Of a stretch of 64,000 bases of DNA, positions 1-12,100 are shown piece by piece. The translations under genes were made by a program, and so were the position numbers. Numbering within the stretch: the first letter of the stretch is position 1; the number at the start of each line of letters is the position of its first letter. The notes beneath the pieces were generated by a model. That model saw only the letters and a list, made by a program, of their open reading frames with translations. It did not search any database and was not told where the DNA came from. Source of the stretch: Hydractinia symbiolongicarpus (lineage: Eukaryota > Cnidaria > Hydrozoa > Anthoathecata > Hydractiniidae); NCBI RefSeq assembly GCF_029227915.1, contig NC_079876.1:17608001-17672000 (forward strand), given 5' to 3'.

Positions 1-118
1 GGACAGTTAATGTTTTCAAGTTGTGAAGACACAAGGGAAATGCATATAATACGAAGGATGCCCTTATTTTGATCACGAAAGTGCCTTACCTGCAATACCT
101 CCAACAATTCTTCTTTCA

Positions 119-190
119 GCGTCGGTGGTGTAAATGTTAGCATTGTTGCCTTCCAAGCAATAGATCCGGGTTCGATTCCCGGCCGACGCA
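119..190 (+). tRNA. tRNA-Gly (UCC), G18 changed
   Basis: All stems pair, but the D-loop reads AAATGTTA, so the first G of the conserved GG pair is T. The same change is in its partner at 9240-9311. It may still fold but would dock weakly to the T-loop. Confidence 0.75.
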
Positions 191-396
191 TTTCGCTGCT
201 AGAGAACATGTTCTAGTCTATTAAATTCAGTACGTGTCGTTTCTACTTTGAAGGTGATTAGCAGGGCAAATATTGTTTGGACAGTTAATGTTTTCAAGTT
301 GTGAAGACACAAGGGAAATGCATATAATACATAGGATGTCCTTACTTTGATCGCGAAAGTACCTTACCTGCTATAACTCCAACAATTCTGCTGTCA

Positions 397-468
397 GCGT
401 CGGTGGTGTAAAGATTAGCATTGTGGCCTTCCAAGCAATAGATCCGGGTTCGATTCCCGGCCGACGCA
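397..468 (+). tRNA. Type-B tRNA-Gly (UCC)-like copy
   Basis: The acceptor and T arms are perfect, but the D-loop is AAAGATTA (G19 to A) and the anticodon stem is GTGGC/GCAAT with a G-A mismatch. Other type-B copies include 951, 2058, 2890, 5104, 9518, 12011, 14225, 16695, 18912, 20847, 21956, 23618, 25004, 25559, 28608, 29717, 32492, 33880, 38039, 46908, 51066, 54671, 55225, 57439 and 57992. Some carry further changes, such as T in the T-stem at 951 and 2058. Since G19-C56 is a key tertiary pair, a weakened fold is likely. Confidence 0.7.
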
Positions 469-673
469 TTTGGCTGTTAGATTTCTTGTTCTAGTCTATT
501 AAATTCAGTTTTTGTGGTTCCTACTTAAAAGATGATTAGGAGGACAAATTTTTTTTGACACTTATTGTTTTCAAGTTGTGCAGACACAAGGGAAATGCAT
601 ATAATTCTAAAGATGCCCCCATTTTGATCGCGAAAGTACCTTACCTGTAATAACTCCAACAATACTTCTGTCA

Positions 674-745
674 GCGTCGGTGGTGTAAAGGTTAGCATTG
701 TTGCCTTCCAAGCCATAGATCCGGGTTCGATTCCCGGCCGACGCT
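674..745 (+). tRNA. tRNA-Gly (UCC)-like with immediate TTTT
   Basis: The discriminator is T rather than A, which creates TTTT directly after the acceptor stem. The 3' anticodon stem reads GCCAT, giving one mismatch. The partner is 9795-9866. Confidence 0.7.
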
Positions 746-3440
746 TTTCGCTACTAGATTACATGTTCTAGTCTATTAAATTCTGTACGTGTGGGTTCTC
801 CTTTGAAGATGATTAGGAGTGCAACTTGTTTTTGCCAGAAAATATTTTCAAGTTGTGAAGACACAAGGGAAATGCATATAATACGAAAGATGTCCTTACT
901 TTGATCGCGAAAGTACCTTACCTGCAATAACTCCAACAATTCTGCTGTCAGCGTCGGTGGTGTAAAGATTAGCATTGTGGCCTTCCAAGCAATAGATCTG
1001 GGTTCGATTCCCGGCCGACGCATTTGGCTGTTAGATTTCATGTTCTAGTCTGTTAAATTCAGTTTTTGTGGTTCCTACTTAAAAGATGATTAGGAGGACA
1101 AATTTTTTTTGACACTTATTGTTTTCCAGTTGTGAAGACACAAGGGAAATGCATATAATTCTAAAGATGCCCTTATTTTGATCGCAAAAGTACCTTACCT
1201 GTAATAACTCCAACAATACTTCTGTCAGCGTCGGTGGTGTAAAGGTTAGCATTGTTGGCTTCCAAGCAATAGATCCGGGTTCGTTTCCCGGCAGACGCAT
1301 TTCGCTACTAGATTACATGTTCTAGTCTATTAAATTCAGTACGTGTCGTTTCTACTTTGAAGATGATTAGGAGGGCAACTTGTTTTTGCCAGGAAATGTT
1401 TTTAAGTTGTGAAGACACAAGGGAAATGCATATAATACGAAAGATGTCCTTACTTTGATCGCGAAAGTACTTTACCTGTAATAACTCCAACAATTATCCT
1501 GTCAGAGTCGGTGGTGTAAAGGTTAGCATTGTTGCCTTCCAAGCAATAGAACCGGGTTCGATTCCCGGCCGACGCATTTGGCTGCTAGACTACATGTTCT
1601 AGTCTATTAAATTCAGTACGTGTCGTTTCTACTTTGAAGGTGATTAGGAGGGCAAATTTTGTTAGGACAGTTAATGTTTTCAAGTTGTGAAAACACAAGG
1701 GAAGTGCATATAATACGAAAGATGCCCTTATTTTGATCGCGAAGGTACCTTACCTGCAATAACTTCAACAATTCTGCTGCCACCGGCGGTGGTGTAAAGG
1801 TTAGTATTGTTGCCTTCCAAGCAATAGATCCGGTTTCTATTCCGGCCGACCCATTTGGCTGCTTGTTTTGATGTTCTAGTCTATTAAATTTTGTACGTGT
1901 GGGTTCTCTTTGAAGATGATTAGGAGGGCAACTTGTTTTTGCCAGAAAATATTTTCAAGTTGTGAAGACACATGGGAAATGCATATAATACGAAAGATGT
2001 CCTTACTTTGATCGCGAAAGTACCTTACCTGCAATAACTCCAACAATTCTGCTGTCAGCGTCGGTGGTGTAAAGATTAGCATTGTGGCCTTCCAAGCAAT
2101 AGATCTGGGTTCGATTCCCGGCCGACGCATTTGGCTGTTAGATTTCATGTTCTAGTCTGTTAAATTCAGTTTTTGCGGTTCCTACTTAAAAGATGATTAG
2201 GAGGACAAATTTTTTTTGACACTTATTGTTTTCAAGTTGTGAAGACACAAGGGAAATGCATATAATTCTAAAGATGCCCTTATTTTGATCGCGAAAGTAC
2301 CTTACCTGTAATAACTCCAACAATACTTCTGTCAGCGTCGGTGGTGTAAAGGTTAGCATTGTTGGCTTCCAAGCAGTAGATCCGGGTTCGTTTCCCGGCA
2401 GACGCATTTCGCTACTAGATTACATGTTGTAGTCTATTAAAATCAGTACGTGTCGTTTCTACTTTGAAGATGATTAGGAGGGCAACTTGTTTTTGCCAGG
2501 AAATGTTTTCAAGTTGTGAAGACACAAGGGAAATGCATATAATACGAAAGATGTCCTTACTTTGATCGCGAAAGTACTTTACCTGTAATAACTCCAACAA
2601 TTATCCTGTCAGAGTCGGTGGTGTAAAGGTTAGCATTGTTGCCTTCCAAGCAATAGATCCGGGTTCGATTCCCGGCCGACGCATTTGGCTGCTAGACTAC
2701 ATGTTCTAGTCTATTAAATTCAGTACGTGTCGTTTCTACTTTGAAGGTGATAAGGAGGGCAAATTTTGTTAGGACAGTTAATGTTTTCAAGTTGTGAAAA
2801 CACAAGGGAAGTGCATATAATACGAAAGATGCCCTTATTTTGATCGCGAAGGTACCTTACCTGCAATAACTCCAACAATTCTGCTGTCAGCGTCGGTGGT
2901 GTAAAGATTAGCATTGTGGCCTTCCAAGCAATAGATCCGGGTTCGATTCCCGGCCGACGCATTTGGCTGTTAGATTTCATGTTCTAGTTTATTAAATTCA
3001 GTTTTTGTTGTTCATACTTAAAAGATGATTAGGAGGACAAATTTTTTTTGACACTTTTTGTTTTCAAGTTGTGAAGACACAAGGGAAATACATATAATTC
3101 TAAAGATGCCCTTATTTTGATCGCGAAAGTACCTTACCTGCAATAACTTCAACAATTCTGCTGCCACCGGCGGTGGTGTAAAGGTTGTATTGTTGCCTTC
3201 CAAGCAATAGATCCGGTTTCTATTCCGGCCGACCCATTTGGCTGCTTGTTTTGATGTTCTGGTCTATTAAATTGTGTACGTGTGGGTTCTCTTTGAAGAT
3301 GATTAGGAGGGCAACTTGTTTTTGCCAGAAAATATTTTCAAGTTGTGAAGACACAAGGGAAATGCATATAATTCTAAAGATGCCCTTATTTTGATCGCGA
3401 AAGTACCTTACCTGTAATAACTCCAACAATACTTCTGTCA

Positions 3441-3512
3441 GCGTCGGTGGTGTAAAGGTTAGCATTGTTGCCTTCCAAGCAATAGATCCGGGTTCGATTC
3501 CCGGCCGACGCA
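3441..3512 (+). tRNA. tRNA-Gly (UCC), full consensus
   Basis: Identical to the reference cloverleaf at 58541. It is followed by TTTGG, so the first T4 or longer run is the spacer T-run. Its near-identical partner in the 9121-bp repeat is 12562-12633. Confidence 0.88.
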
Positions 3513-3717
3513 TTTGGCTGTTAGATTTCATGTTCTAGTCTATTAAATTCAGTTTTTGTGGTTCCTACTTTGAAGATGATTAGGAGGGCAACTTGTTTTT
3601 GCCAGGAAATGTTTTCAAGTTGTGAAGACACAAGGAAAATGCATATAATACGAAGGATGTCCTCACTTTGATCGCAAAAGTACCTTACCTGCAATAACTC
3701 CAACAATACTTTTGTCA

Positions 3718-3789
3718 GCGTCGGTGGTGTAAAGGTTAGCATTGTTGCCTTCCAAGCAATAGATCCGGGTTCGGTTCCCGGCCGACGCA
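3718..3789 (+). tRNA. tRNA-Gly (UCC), T-loop A58 changed to G
   Basis: All stems pair, but the T-loop is TTCGGTT, which alters the B box and the conserved A58. The same change occurs at 5638, 12839, 14759 and 21401. At 17804, 18357 and 20292 it is combined with a G-U pair in the acceptor stem. Confidence 0.7.
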
Positions 3790-3994
3790 TTTCGCTGCTA
3801 GATTACATGTTCTAGTCTGTTAAATTCAGTACCTGTCGTTTCTACTTTGAAGATGATTAGGAGGGCAACTTGTTTTTGCCAGGAAATGTTTTCAAGTTGT
3901 GAAGACACAAGGGAAATGCATATAATACGAAAGATGTCCTTACTTTGATCGCGAAAGTACCTTACCTGTAATAACTCCAACAATTATCCTGTCA

Positions 3995-4066
3995 GCGTCG
4001 GTGGTGTAAAGGTTAGCATTGTTGCCTTCCAAGCAATATATCCGGGTTCGATTCCCGGCCGACGCA
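3995..4066 (+). tRNA. tRNA-Gly (UCC), nearly intact, immediate TTTT
   Basis: All four stems pair. The only change is in the variable loop (ATAT). TTTT follows the discriminator at 4067-4070. The partner 13116-13187 is the same, so both have a complete internal promoter and stop. Confidence 0.82.
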
Positions 4067-4826
4067 TTTTGCTGCTAGATTACATGTTCTAGTCTGTTAA
4101 ATTCAGTACGTGTCGTTTATACTTTGAAGGTGATTAGCAGGGCAAATATTGTTTGGACAGTTAATGTTTTCAAGTTGTGAAAACACAAGGGCAGTGCATA
4201 TAATACGAAAGATGCCCTTATTTTGATCGCGAAAGTACCTTACCTGCAATAACTCCAACAATTCTGCTGCTACCGGCGGTGGTGTAAAGGTTAGTATTGT
4301 TGCCTTCCAAGCAATAGATCCGGTTTCGATTCCGGCCGACCCATTTGGCTGCTTGTTTTGATGTTCTAGTCTATTAAATTGTGTACGTGTGGGTTTTCCT
4401 TTGAAGATGATTAGGAGGGCAACTTGTTTTTGCCAGAAAATATTTTCAAGTTGTGAAAACACAAGGGAAATGCATATAATACGAAAGATGTCCTTACTTT
4501 GATCGCGAAAGTACCTTACCTGCAATAACTCCAACAATTCTGCTGTCAGCGTTGGTGGTGTAAACATTAGCATTGTGGCCTTCCAAGCAATAGATCCGGG
4601 TTCGGTTCCCGGCCGACGCATTTCGCTGCTAGATTACATGTTCTAGTCTGTTAAATTCAGTACGTGTCGTTTATACTTTGAAGGTGATTAGCAGGGCAAA
4701 TATTGTTTGGACAGTTAATGTTTTCAAGTTGTGAAGACACAAGGGAAACGCATATAATTCTAAAGATGCCCTTATTTTGATCGCCAAATTACCTTACCTG
4801 CAATAACTCCAACAATTCTGCTGTCA

Positions 4827-4898
4827 GCGTCGGTGGTGTAAAGGTTAGCATTATTGCCTTCCAAGCAATAGATCCGGGTTCGATTCCCGGCCGACGCA
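4827..4898 (+). tRNA. tRNA-Gly (UCC), A27-U43 pair
   Basis: The anticodon stem begins ATTGC instead of GTTGC, turning the G-U pair 27-43 into A-U. All other elements are consensus. The partner is 13948-14019. Confidence 0.8.
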
Positions 4899-5380
4899 TT
4901 TCGCTACTAGATTACATGTTTTAGTCTTTTAAATTCAGTACGTGTCGTTTCTACTTTGAAGATGATTAGGAGGGCAACTTGTTTTTGCCAGGAAATGTTT
5001 TCAAGTTGTGAAGACACAAGGGAAATGCATATAATACGAAAGATGTCCTTACTTTGATCGCGAAAGTACCTTACCTGCAATAACTCCAACAATTCTGCTG
5101 TCAGCGTCGGTGGTGTAAAGATTAGCATTGTGGCCTTCCAAGCAATAGATCCGGGTTCGATTCCCGGCCGACGCATTTGGCTGTTAGATTTCATGTTCTA
5201 GTCTATTAAATTCAGTTTTTGTGGTTCCTACTTAAAAGATGATTAGGAGGACAATTTTTTTTTGACACTTATTGTTTTCAAGTTGTGAAGACACAAGGAA
5301 AATGCATATAATTCTAAAGATGCCATTATTTTGATTGCGAAAGTGCCTTACCTGTAATAACTCCAACAATTCTTCTGTCA

Positions 5381-5432
5381 GCGTCGGTGGTGTAAAGGTT
5401 GGCATTGTTGCCTTCCAAGCAATAGATCCGCA
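5381..5432 (+). pseudogene. Truncated tRNA-Gly copy (20-bp deletion)
   Basis: The segment is normal to GATCCG and then jumps to CATTTCGC, removing the T-loop and most of the 3' acceptor strand. The identical deletion is at 14502-14553, so it predates the 9121-bp duplication. Confidence 0.9.
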
Positions 5433-7575
5433 TTTCGCTACTAGATTACATGTTCTAGTCTATTAAATTCAGTACGTGTCGTTCCTACTTTGAAGATGAT
5501 TAGGAGGGCAACTTGTTTTTGCCAGAAAATGTTTTCAAGTTGTGAAGACACAAGGGAAATGCATATAATACGAAGGATGTCCTCACTTTGATCGCGAAAG
5601 TACCTTACCTGCAAAAACTCCAACAATACTTTTGTCAGCGTCGGTGGTGTAAAGGTTAGCATTGTTGCCTTCCAAGCAATAGATCCGGGTTCGGTTCCCG
5701 GCCGACGCATTTCGCTACTAGATTACATGTTCTAGTCTGTTAAATTCAGTACGTGTCGTTTCTACTTTGAAGATGATTAGGAGGGCAACTTGTTTTAGCC
5801 AGGAAATGTTTTCAAGTTGTGAAGACACAAAGGGAAATGCATATAATACGAAAGATGTCCTTACTTTGTTCGCGAAAGTACCTTACCTGCAATAACTCCA
5901 ACAATTCTGCTGCCACGAGCGCTGGTGTAAAGGTTAGTATTGTTGCCTTCCATGAAATAGATCCGGTTTCGATTCCAGCCGACCCATTTGGCTGCTTGTT
6001 TTGATGTTCTAGTCTATTAAGTTGTGTATGTGTGGGTTATCCTTTGAAGATGATTAGGAGGGCAACATGTTTTTGCCAGAAAATATTTTCAAGTTGTGAA
6101 GACACAAGGGAAATGCATATAATACGAAAGATGTCCTTACTTTGATCGCGAAAGTACCTTACCTGCAATAACTCCAACAATTCTGCTGTCAACGTCGGTG
6201 GTATAAAGGTTAGCATTATTGCCTTCCAAGCAATAGATCCGGGTTCGATTCCCGGCCGACGCATTTCGCTACTAGATTACATGTTTTAGTCTTTTAAATT
6301 CAGTACGTGTCGTTTCTACTTTGAAGATGATTAGGAGGGCAACTTGTTTTTGCCAGGAAATGTTTTCAAGTTGTGAAGACACAAGGGAAATGCATATAAT
6401 TCTAAAGATGCCCTTATTTTGATCGCGAAAGTGCCTTACCTGTAATAACTCCAACAATTCTTCTGTCAGCGTCGGTGGTGTAAAGGTTAGCATTGTTTCC
6501 TTCCAAGCAATAGATTCGGGTTCGATTCCCGGCCGACGCATTTCGCTACTAGATTACATGTTCTAGTCTATTAAATTCAGTACGTGTCGTTTCTACTTTG
6601 AAGATGATTAGGAGGGCAACTTGTTTTTGCCAGGAAATGTTTTCAAGTTGTGAAGACACAAGGGAAATGCATATAATACGAAAGATGTCCTTACTTTGAT
6701 CGCGAAAGTACCTTAGCTGCAATAACTCCAACAATTCTGCTGCCACGAGCGGTGGTGTAAAGGTTAGTATTGTTGCCTTCCATGCAATAGATCCGGTTTC
6801 GTTTCCGGCCGACCCATTTGGCTGCTTGTTTTGATGTTCTAGTCTATTAAGTTGTGTATGTGTGGGTTATCCTTTGAAGATGATTAGGAGGGCAACATGT
6901 TTTTGCCAGAAAATATTTTCAAGTTGTGAAGACACAAGGGAAATGCATATAATACGAAAGATGTCCTTACTTTGATCGCGAAAGAACCTTACCTGCAATG
7001 ACTGCAACAATTCTGCTGTCAGCGTCGGTGGTGTAAAGGTTGGCATTGTTGCCTTCCAAGCAATAGATTCGGGATCGATTCCCGGCCGACGCATTTCGCT
7101 ACTAGATTTCATGTTCTAGTCTATTAAATTCAGTACGTGTCGTTTCTACTTTGAAGATGATTAGGAGGGCAACTTGTTTTTGCCAGGAAATGTTTTCAAG
7201 TTGTGAAGACACAAGGGAAATGCATATAATACGAAAGATGTCCTTACTTTGATCGCGAAAGTACCTTACCTGCAATAACTCCAACTATTCTGCTGTCAGC
7301 GTCGATGGTGTAAAGATTAGCATTGTGGCCTTCCAAGCAATAGATCCGGGTTCGATTCCCGGCCGACGCATTTGGCTGTTAGATTTCATGTTCTAGTCTA
7401 TTAAATTCAGTTTTTGTGGTTCCTACTGAAAAGATGATTAGGAGGACAAATTTTTTTTGACACTTATTGTTTTCAAGTTGTGCAGACACAAGGGAAATGC
7501 AAATAATCCTAAAGATGCCCCTATTTTGATCGCGAAAGTACCTTACCTGTAATAACTCCAACAATACTTCTGTCA

Positions 7576-7647
7576 GCGTCGGTGGTGTAAAGGTTAGCAT
7601 TGTTGCCTTCCAAGCAATAGATCCGGGTTCGATTCCCGGCCGACGCA
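7576..7647 (+). tRNA. tRNA-Gly (UCC), full consensus
   Basis: All four stems are fully paired and the tertiary bases are kept. It lies just beyond the end of the 9121-bp duplication, so it has no exact partner there. Confidence 0.88.
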
Positions 7648-8407
7648 TTTCGCTACTAGATTACATGTTCTAGTCTATTAAATTCTGTACGTGTGGGTTC
7701 TCCTTTGAAGATGATTAGGAGTGCAACTTGTTTTTGCCAGAAAATATTTTCAAGTTGTGAAGACACAAGCAAAATGCATATAATACGAAAGATGTCCTTA
7801 CTTTGATCGCGAAAGTACCTTACCTGCAATAACTCCAACAATTCTTCTGTCAGCGTCGGTGGTGTAAAGGTTAGCATTGTTGCCTTCCAAGGAATAGATC
7901 CGGGTTCGATTCCCGGCCGACGCATTTCGCTGCTAGATTACATGTTCTAGTCTATTAAATTCAGTACGTGTCGTTTCTACTTTGAAGGTGATTAGCAGGG
8001 CAAATATTGTTTGGACAGTTAATGTTTTCAAGTTGTGAAGACACAAGGGAAATGCATATAATACGAAGGATACCCTTATTTTGATCGCGAAAGTGCCTTA
8101 CCTGCAATACCTCCAACAATTCTTCTGTCAGCGTCGGTTGTGTAAAAGTTATTATTTTTGTCTTCCAAGCAATAGATCCTGGTTCACTTCCCAGTTGACG
8201 CATTTGGCTGCTAGATATGATGTTCTAGTCTATTAATTTCTGTACGTGTGGGTTCTCCTTTGAAGATGATTAGGAGGGCAACTTGTTTTTGCCAGCTAAT
8301 GTTTTCAAGTTGTGCAGACACAACGGAAATGCATATAATACGAAAGATGTCCTTACTTTGATCGCGAAAATACCTTACCTGCAATAACTCCAACAATTCT
8401 GCTGTCA

Positions 8408-8479
8408 GCGTCGGTGGTGTAAAGGTTAGCATTGTTGCCTTCCAAGCAATAGATCCGGGTTCGATTCCCGGCCGACGCA
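8408..8479 (+). tRNA. tRNA-Gly (UCC), full consensus
   Basis: Complete cloverleaf directly downstream of the type-D copy at 8131. The following spacer has the perfect seven-pair trailer stem-loop. Confidence 0.88.
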
Positions 8480-9121
8480 TTTGGCTGCTAGACTACATGT
8501 TCTAGTCTAATAAATTCAGTACGTGTCGTTTCTACTTTGAAGGTGATTAGGAGGGCAAATTTTGTTTGGACAGTTATTGTTTTCAAGTTGTGAAAACACA
8601 AGGGAAGTGCATATAATACGAAAGATGCCCTTATTTTGATCGCGAAAGTACCTTACCTGCAATAACTCCAACAATTCTGCTGCCACCGGCGGTGGTGTAA
8701 AGGTTAGTATTGTTGCCTTCCAAGCAATAGATCCGGTTTCGATTCCGGCCGACCCATTTGGCTGCTTGTTTTAATGTTCTAGTCTATTAAATTGTGTACG
8801 TGTGGGTTCTCCTTTGAAGATGATTAGGAGGGCAACGTGTTTTTGCCAGAAAATATTTTCAAGTTGTGAAGACACAAGGGAAATGCATATAATACGAAAG
8901 ATGTCCTTACTTTGATCGCAAAAGTACCTTACCTGCAATAACTCCAACAATTCTTCTGTCAGCGTCGGTGGTGTAAAGGTTAGCATTGTTGCTTTCCAAG
9001 CAATAGATCCGGGTTCGATTCCCGGCCGACGCATTTCGCTGCTAGATTACATGTTCTAGTCTATAAATTTCAGTACGTGTCCTTTCTACTTTGAAGGTGA
9101 TTAGCAGGGCAAATATTGTTT

Positions 9122-12100
9122 GGACAGTTAATGTTTTCAAGTTGTGAAGACACAAGGGAAATGCATATAATACGAAGGATGCCCTTATTTTGATCGCGAA
9201 AGTGCCTTACCTGCAATACCTCCAACAATTCTTCTTTCAGCGTCGGTGGTGTAAATGTTAGCATTGTTGCCTTCCAAGCAATAGATCCGGGTTCGATTCC
9301 CGGCCGACGCATTTCGCTGCTAGAGAACATGTTCTAGTCTATTAAATTCAGTACGTGTCGTTTCTACTTTGAAGGTGATTAGCAGGGCAAATATTGTTTG
9401 GACAGTTAATGTTTTCAAGTTGTGAAGACACAAGGGAAATGCATATAATACATAGGATGTCCTTACTTTGATCGCAAAAGTACCTTACCTGCAATAACTC
9501 CAACAATTCTGCTGTCAGCGTCGGTGGTGTAAAGATTAGCATTGTGGCCTTCCAAGCAATAGATCCGGGTTCGATTCCCGGCCGACGCATTTGGCTGTTA
9601 GATTTCTTGTTCTAGTCTATTAAATTCAGTTTTTGTGGTTCCTACTTAAAAGATGATTAGGAGGACAAATTTTTTTTGACACTTATTGTTTTCAAGTTGT
9701 GCAGACACAAGGGAAATGCATATAATTCTAAAGATGCCCCCATTTTGATCGCGAAAGTACCTTACCTGTATTAACTCCAACAATACTTCTGTCAGCGTCG
9801 GTGGTGTAAAGGTTAGCATTGTTGCCTTCCAAGCCATAGATCCGGGTTCGATTCCCGGCCGACGCTTTTCGCTACTAGATTACATGTTCTAGTCTATTAA
9901 ATTCTGTACGTGTGGGTTCTCCTTTGAAGATGATTAGGAGTGCAACTTGTTTTTGCCAGAAAATATTTTCAAGTTGTGAAGACACAAGGGAAATGCATAT
10001 AATACGAAAGATGTCCTTACTTTGATCGCGAAAGTACCTTACCTGCAATAACTCCAACAATTCTGCTGTCAGCGTCGGTGGTGTAAAGATTAGCATTGTG
10101 GCCTTCCAAGCAATAGATCTGGGTTCGATTCCCGGCCGACGCATTTGGCTGTTAGATTTCATGTTCTAGTCTGTTAAATTCAGTTTTTGTGGTTCCTACT
10201 TAAAAGATGATTAGGAGGACAAATTTTTTTTGACACTTATTGTTTTCAAGTTGTGAAGACACAAGGGAAATGCATATAATTCTAAAGATGCCCTTATTTT
10301 GATCGCAAAAGTACCTTACCTGTAATAACTCCAACAATACTTCTGTCAGCGTCGGTGGTGTAAAGGTTAGCATTGTTGGCTTCCAAGCAATAGATCCGGG
10401 TTCGTTTCCCGGCAGACGCATTTCGCTACTAGATTACATGTTCTAGTCTATTAAATTCAGTACGTGTCGTTTCTACTTTGAAGATGATTAGGAGGGCAAC
10501 TTGTTTTTGCCAGGAAATGTTTTTAAGTTGTGAAGACACAAGGGAAATGCATATAATACGAAAGATGTCCTTACTTTGATCGCGAAAGTACTTTACCTGT
10601 AATAACTCCAACAATTATCCTGTCAGAGTCGGTGGTGTAAAGGTTAGCATTGTTGCCTTCCAAGCAATAGAACCGGGTTCGATTCCCGGCCGACGCATTT
10701 GGCTGCTAGACTACATGTTCTAGTCTATTAAATTCAGTACGTGTCGTTTCTACTTTGAAGGTGATTAGGAGGGCAAATTTTGTTAGGACAGTTAATGTTT
10801 TCAAGTTGTGAAAACACAAGGGAAGTGCATATAATACGAAAGATGCCCTTATTTTGATCGCGAAGGTACCTTACCTGCAATAACTTCAACAATTCTGCTG
10901 CCACCGGCGGTGGTGTAAAGGTTAGTATTGTTGCCTTCCAAGCAATAGATCCGGTTTCTATTCCGGCCGACCCATTTGGCTGCTTGTTTTGATGTTCTAG
11001 TCTATTAAATTTTGTACGTGTGGGTTCTCTTTGAAGATGATTAGGAGGGCAACTTGTTTTTGCCAGAAAATATTTTCAAGTTGTGAAGACACATGGGAAA
11101 TGCATATAATACGAAAGATGTCCTTACTTTGATCGCGAAAGTACCTTACCTGCAATAACTCCAACAATTCTGCTGTCAGCGTCGGTGGTGTAAAGATTAG
11201 CATTGTGGCCTTCCAAGCAATAGATCTGGGTTCGATTCCCGGCCGACGCATTTGGCTGTTAGATTTCATGTTCTAGTCTGTTAAATTCAGTTTTTGTGGT
11301 TCCTACTTAAAAGATGATTAGGAGGACAAATTTTTTTTGACACTTATTGTTTTCAAGTTGTGAAGACACAAGGGAAATGCATATAATTCTAAAGATGCCC
11401 TTATTTTGATCGCGAAAGTACCTTACCTGTAATAACTCCAACAATACTTCTGTCAGCGTCGGTGGTGTAAAGGTTAGCATTGTTGGCTTCCAAGCAATAG
11501 ATCCGGGTTCGTTTCCCGGCAGACGCATTTCGCTACTAGATTACATGTTGTAGTCTATTAAAATCAGTACGTGTCGTTTCTACTTTGAAGATGATTAGGA
11601 GGGCAACTTGTTTTTGCCAGGAAATGTTTTCAAGTTGTGAAGACACAAGGGAAATGCATATAATACGAAAGATGTCCTTACTTTGATCGCGAAAGTACTT
11701 TACCTGTAATAACTCCAACAATTATCCTGTCAGAGTCGGTGGTGTAAAGGTTAGCATTGTTGCCTTCCAAGCAATAGATCCGGGTTCGATTCCCGGCCGA
11801 CGCATTTGGCTGCTAGACTACATGTTCTAGTCTATTAAATTCAGTACGTGTCGTTTCTACTTTGAAGGTGATAAGGAGGGCAAATTTTGTTAGGACAGTT
11901 AATGTTTTCAAGTTGTGAAAACACAAGGGAAGTGCATATAATACGAAAGATGCCCTTATTTTGATCGCGAAGGTACCTTACCTGCAATAACTCCAACAAT
12001 TCTGCTGTCAGCGTCGGTGGTGTAAAGATTAGCATTGTGGCCTTCCAAGCAATAGATCCGGGTTCGATTCCCGGCCGACGCATTTGGCTGTTAGATTTCA

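Larger units (their letters stand above)
1..9121 (+). repeat. Higher-order repeat copy 1 (33 monomers, 9121 bp)
   Basis: Position 1 corresponds to 9122, and the match continues with about a dozen noticed differences to 7295/16415. tRNA-like segments start at 119, 397, 674, 951, 1228, 1505, 1783, 2058, 2335, 2612, 2890, 3167, 3441, 3718, 3995, 4273, 4549, 4827, 5104, 5381, 5638, 5916, 6192, 6469, 6746, 7022, 7299, 7576, 7853, 8131, 8408, 8686 and 8962. Type P: 1783, 3167, 4273, 5916, 6746, 8686. Type D: 8131. Type B: 397, 951, 2058, 2890, 5104, 7299. 5381 is truncated by 20 bp. 1505 and 2612 begin GAG instead of GCG. 1228 and 2335 have an anticodon-stem mismatch next to the loop. Confidence 0.93.

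Noticed and set aside
15-190. Plus-strand open frames such as 3185-3394 and 16499-16792
   Set aside because: They arise from the same repeat in another frame, occur only where indels remove stops, and lack any recognisable domain or start context.
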